From Holosporaceae bacterium 'Namur' (GTDB taxonomy: Bacteria > Pseudomonadota > Alphaproteobacteria > Rickettsiales > Midichloriaceae), in NCBI GenBank assembly GCA_014116815.1, contig JACGYV010000049.1, positions 1-6,307 of the forward strand: DNA of 6,307 nucleotides, given 5' to 3'. Positions within the stretch are counted from its first letter, which is position 1. The number at the start of each line of letters is the position of its first letter. Below the pieces are notes generated by a model, which ran no database searches, was not told where the DNA came from, and saw nothing but the letters and a program-made list of their open reading frames with translations. Shown here in pieces: positions 4,796 through 6,307 of this stretch. The position numbers were made by a program, and so were the translations under genes.

Positions 4796-6307
4796 TCATT
4801 GCCGCCCTTCAAAACTATCTCTACTTTGCTCTCTTTCTTGTGATATTTTAGTTAAGTTAGGTGAGCTTGGGGGCGACTTGGCACTATAAGGGCTGCTAAA
4901 TGGAGATGATTTTTCATCATCCGCGTGACTTGGTGATTCATCTACTCTTATATTCTTGGTTTGTCTATTTAATCGCACATCCTCTTCTCTAAATATTTCC
5001 TGTACTATATGTAAAAATGTTTCTAATGCTCCGGTTTTGATCTGTATTTCTCCTTTGCTATCAATATCTGCAAAAAAATTAAATAAATTTATTTCGCTGT
5101 TAGTATCTAGCGTATTATTATAAAAGATCGATAGAAATTCTCTAAATCCATTTATTAAGTTGCTTTTATTCATATCTGTTTGGGCGAAACTGTTAAATTC
5201 TTTTAATTCTTGATAAAGAGCTGGGTTTTTTATATCATGTTTAATAATATTTTTTACTCTATTAAAATCCTTTTCACTTATTATAAGCCTTTCACTTTTC
5301 TCAGTTTTAACTTTATATAATTCTAATCGGTTATGTATTTTTTCTAATAGTTCTTCATGAGTATAATTTAGGATTTCTGCTTTATCTTCCAGATCGCTAG
5401 GTGCACTACTACTGGAATCCGGTGGATACATCGAATAGTGCTCCCCTTTGTTTGCAGCCTCTATGTCTATCTTAAGTTGAGTTAAAAGTTGATTAAATAT
5501 CTTGGAAGCTTCTTGGCTCTTTTCGTCTTTCTTAGTTAAAAAATAGGGTTTTACCCAGTTTGCGCTTGTAAAGATTGAATGGTGATCTCTAAATAAAGCA
5601 ACTAATCGGGTATAGTTAACATTAATACCTTTATCTTCACCTTCGGATATAATTGTCTCAGTAACATCTAAACCTTCTCCTTCAGCCGCTTGTCTGCCCC
5701 ATACTTCTCTAGCTGCTAATATAGCACAGCTGCATTCGGGGCAACATAACTTCGATACTCCGATATTTATCTCTCCCTTTGTTTCATTATCTATTAATGC
5801 TTGTAATATTTGTAGCTCGGCATGAAGATTATTTTTATCTCCCCTCATTTTACTATTATAACCATTACTATAATGAAGTAGAGCATAGCCAAATTCTGTT
5901 CCTTCTTGCTTATCTATTGTAACTGCTTCAACTTCTCCCTCTATTCCTGTAGATTGAACAGATAAGTATGAGAATTCAGGTTGGCCTGTAACCAATGCTC
6001 TGCTACCGTTTGATCGCATGATCATATGGTGCTGACTGCTTTTAAAAGCATCAACAATGTCTGTAGATACAGCTTTAGAAGTATCTTGGCTTCTATAAGA
6101 AACAAGCTCTTGCTCAATTTTTCTGAGATCAGTAGCCAAACGCGATATTGCTATAGATGCTCCTCCTAATATTGCCCCTATTATAAAATCACTATCTTTT
6201 ATTCCCCCTATTTCTGCAAGTCGCCTAATGCTATAATTACGTAATTCCATGGGATCCGGCAAAGATAATACATGTTCGGCAAGCGTTGCAATGGCTTTGG
6301 CAAATCC
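4796..6307 (-). CDS. OTT_1508-like nucleic-acid/nucleotide deaminase-domain protein, 5' end outside window
   Basis: The minus-strand frame ends at TGA (4798-4796) and is open to the right edge. Counting from a TTG at 6262 it has 488 residues (numbering used here), and 15 more codons (GFAKAIATLAEHVLS) continue upstream to the edge, so the true start probably lies outside. An ATG at 6250 is a weaker internal option. His147-Ala-Glu149 and Cys174-Pro-Glu-Cys177 are the zinc ligands (His147, Cys174, Cys177) and proton-shuttle Glu of the cytidine-deaminase fold, set within LHAELQILQALI and KLCCPECSCAIL. I assign it to the OTT_1508-like deaminases, a family known from Rickettsiales and some eukaryotes and related to toxin deaminases; this assignment is from memory of the motif. 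A hydrophobic stretch (26-40, FIIGAILGGASIAIS) precedes the core. Beyond about residue 280 lie a Ser-rich linker, a helical region and a Ser/Pro-rich tail (443-488). The substrate is unknown. It converges on fic, 103 bp away. Confidence 0.8.
   Translation of the reverse strand, partial: GFAKAIATLAEHVLSLPDPMELRNYSIRRLAEIGGIKDSDFIIGAILGGASIAISRLATDLRKIEQELVSYRSQDTSKAVSTDIVDAFKSSQHHMIMRSNGSRALVTGQPEFSYLSVQSTGIEGEVEAVTIDKQEGTEFGYALLHYSNGYNSKMRGDKNNLHAELQILQALIDNETKGEINIGVSKLCCPECSCAILAAREVWGRQAAEGEGLDVTETIISEGEDKGINVNYTRLVALFRDHHSIFTSANWVKPYFLTKKDEKSQEASKIFNQLLTQLKIDIEAANKGEHYSMYPPDSSSSAPSDLEDKAEILNYTHEELLEKIHNRLELYKVKTEKSERLIISEKDFNRVKNIIKHDIKNPALYQELKEFNSFAQTDMNKSNLINGFREFLSIFYNNTLDTNSEINLFNFFADIDSKGEIQIKTGALETFLHIVQEIFREEDVRLNRQTKNIRVDESPSHADDEKSSPFSSPYSAKSPPSSPNLTKISQEREQSRDSFEGRQ

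Overview
This is an AT-rich window with Lys-, Asn- and Ile-rich proteins. It most resembles the accessory genome of an obligate intracellular alphaproteobacterium of the Rickettsiales (Rickettsia, Orientia, Megaira or Occidentia type). The grounds are base composition, the remnant of a transposase, and three large proteins that look like host-interaction factors or toxins. One of them carries a deaminase motif set that I associate with the OTT_1508-like family named after Orientia tsutsugamushi. The genus assignment is inference, because no rRNA or core gene is present.

Layout. Positions 1-141 are the right end of an IS3-type insertion sequence: the last 35 codons of its transposase and a terminal inverted repeat ending in TTGACA. 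Directly after the IS end a plus-strand reading frame is already open and runs to 3478. It encodes a very large, mostly helical protein with two acidic Ser/Glu tracts, a 51-bp tandem repeat and three YEE[T/V/I] motifs. Its only formal start near the beginning is a TTG at 230, and its first in-frame ATG is about 600 bases further in, so it is probably a gene that lost its 5' end to the IS. After an 86-bp gap comes a complete Fic-domain gene (3565-4692, plus) with an intact AMP-transferase motif, an N-terminal autoinhibitory motif and a C-terminal winged helix. A Rho-independent terminator follows it. The third gene (minus, 4796 to the right edge) converges on fic. It has a zinc-dependent deaminase core (HAE plus CPEC) followed by a long helical, Ser/Pro-rich C-terminal region. 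Its reading frame is still open at the window edge, so its N-terminus is missing here.

How the genes fit together. They do not form a metabolic pathway or one operon. The common theme is protein or nucleic-acid modification and possible host mimicry: Fic (nucleotidyl transfer to proteins), a nucleic-acid deaminase-like protein, and an acidic Tyr/Ser-motif protein, all beside an IS. I read this as an effector/toxin cargo island shaped by IS insertion. No mobility gene other than the IS is visible, no immunity or antitoxin gene is recognisable, and no RNA gene or CRISPR array was found.
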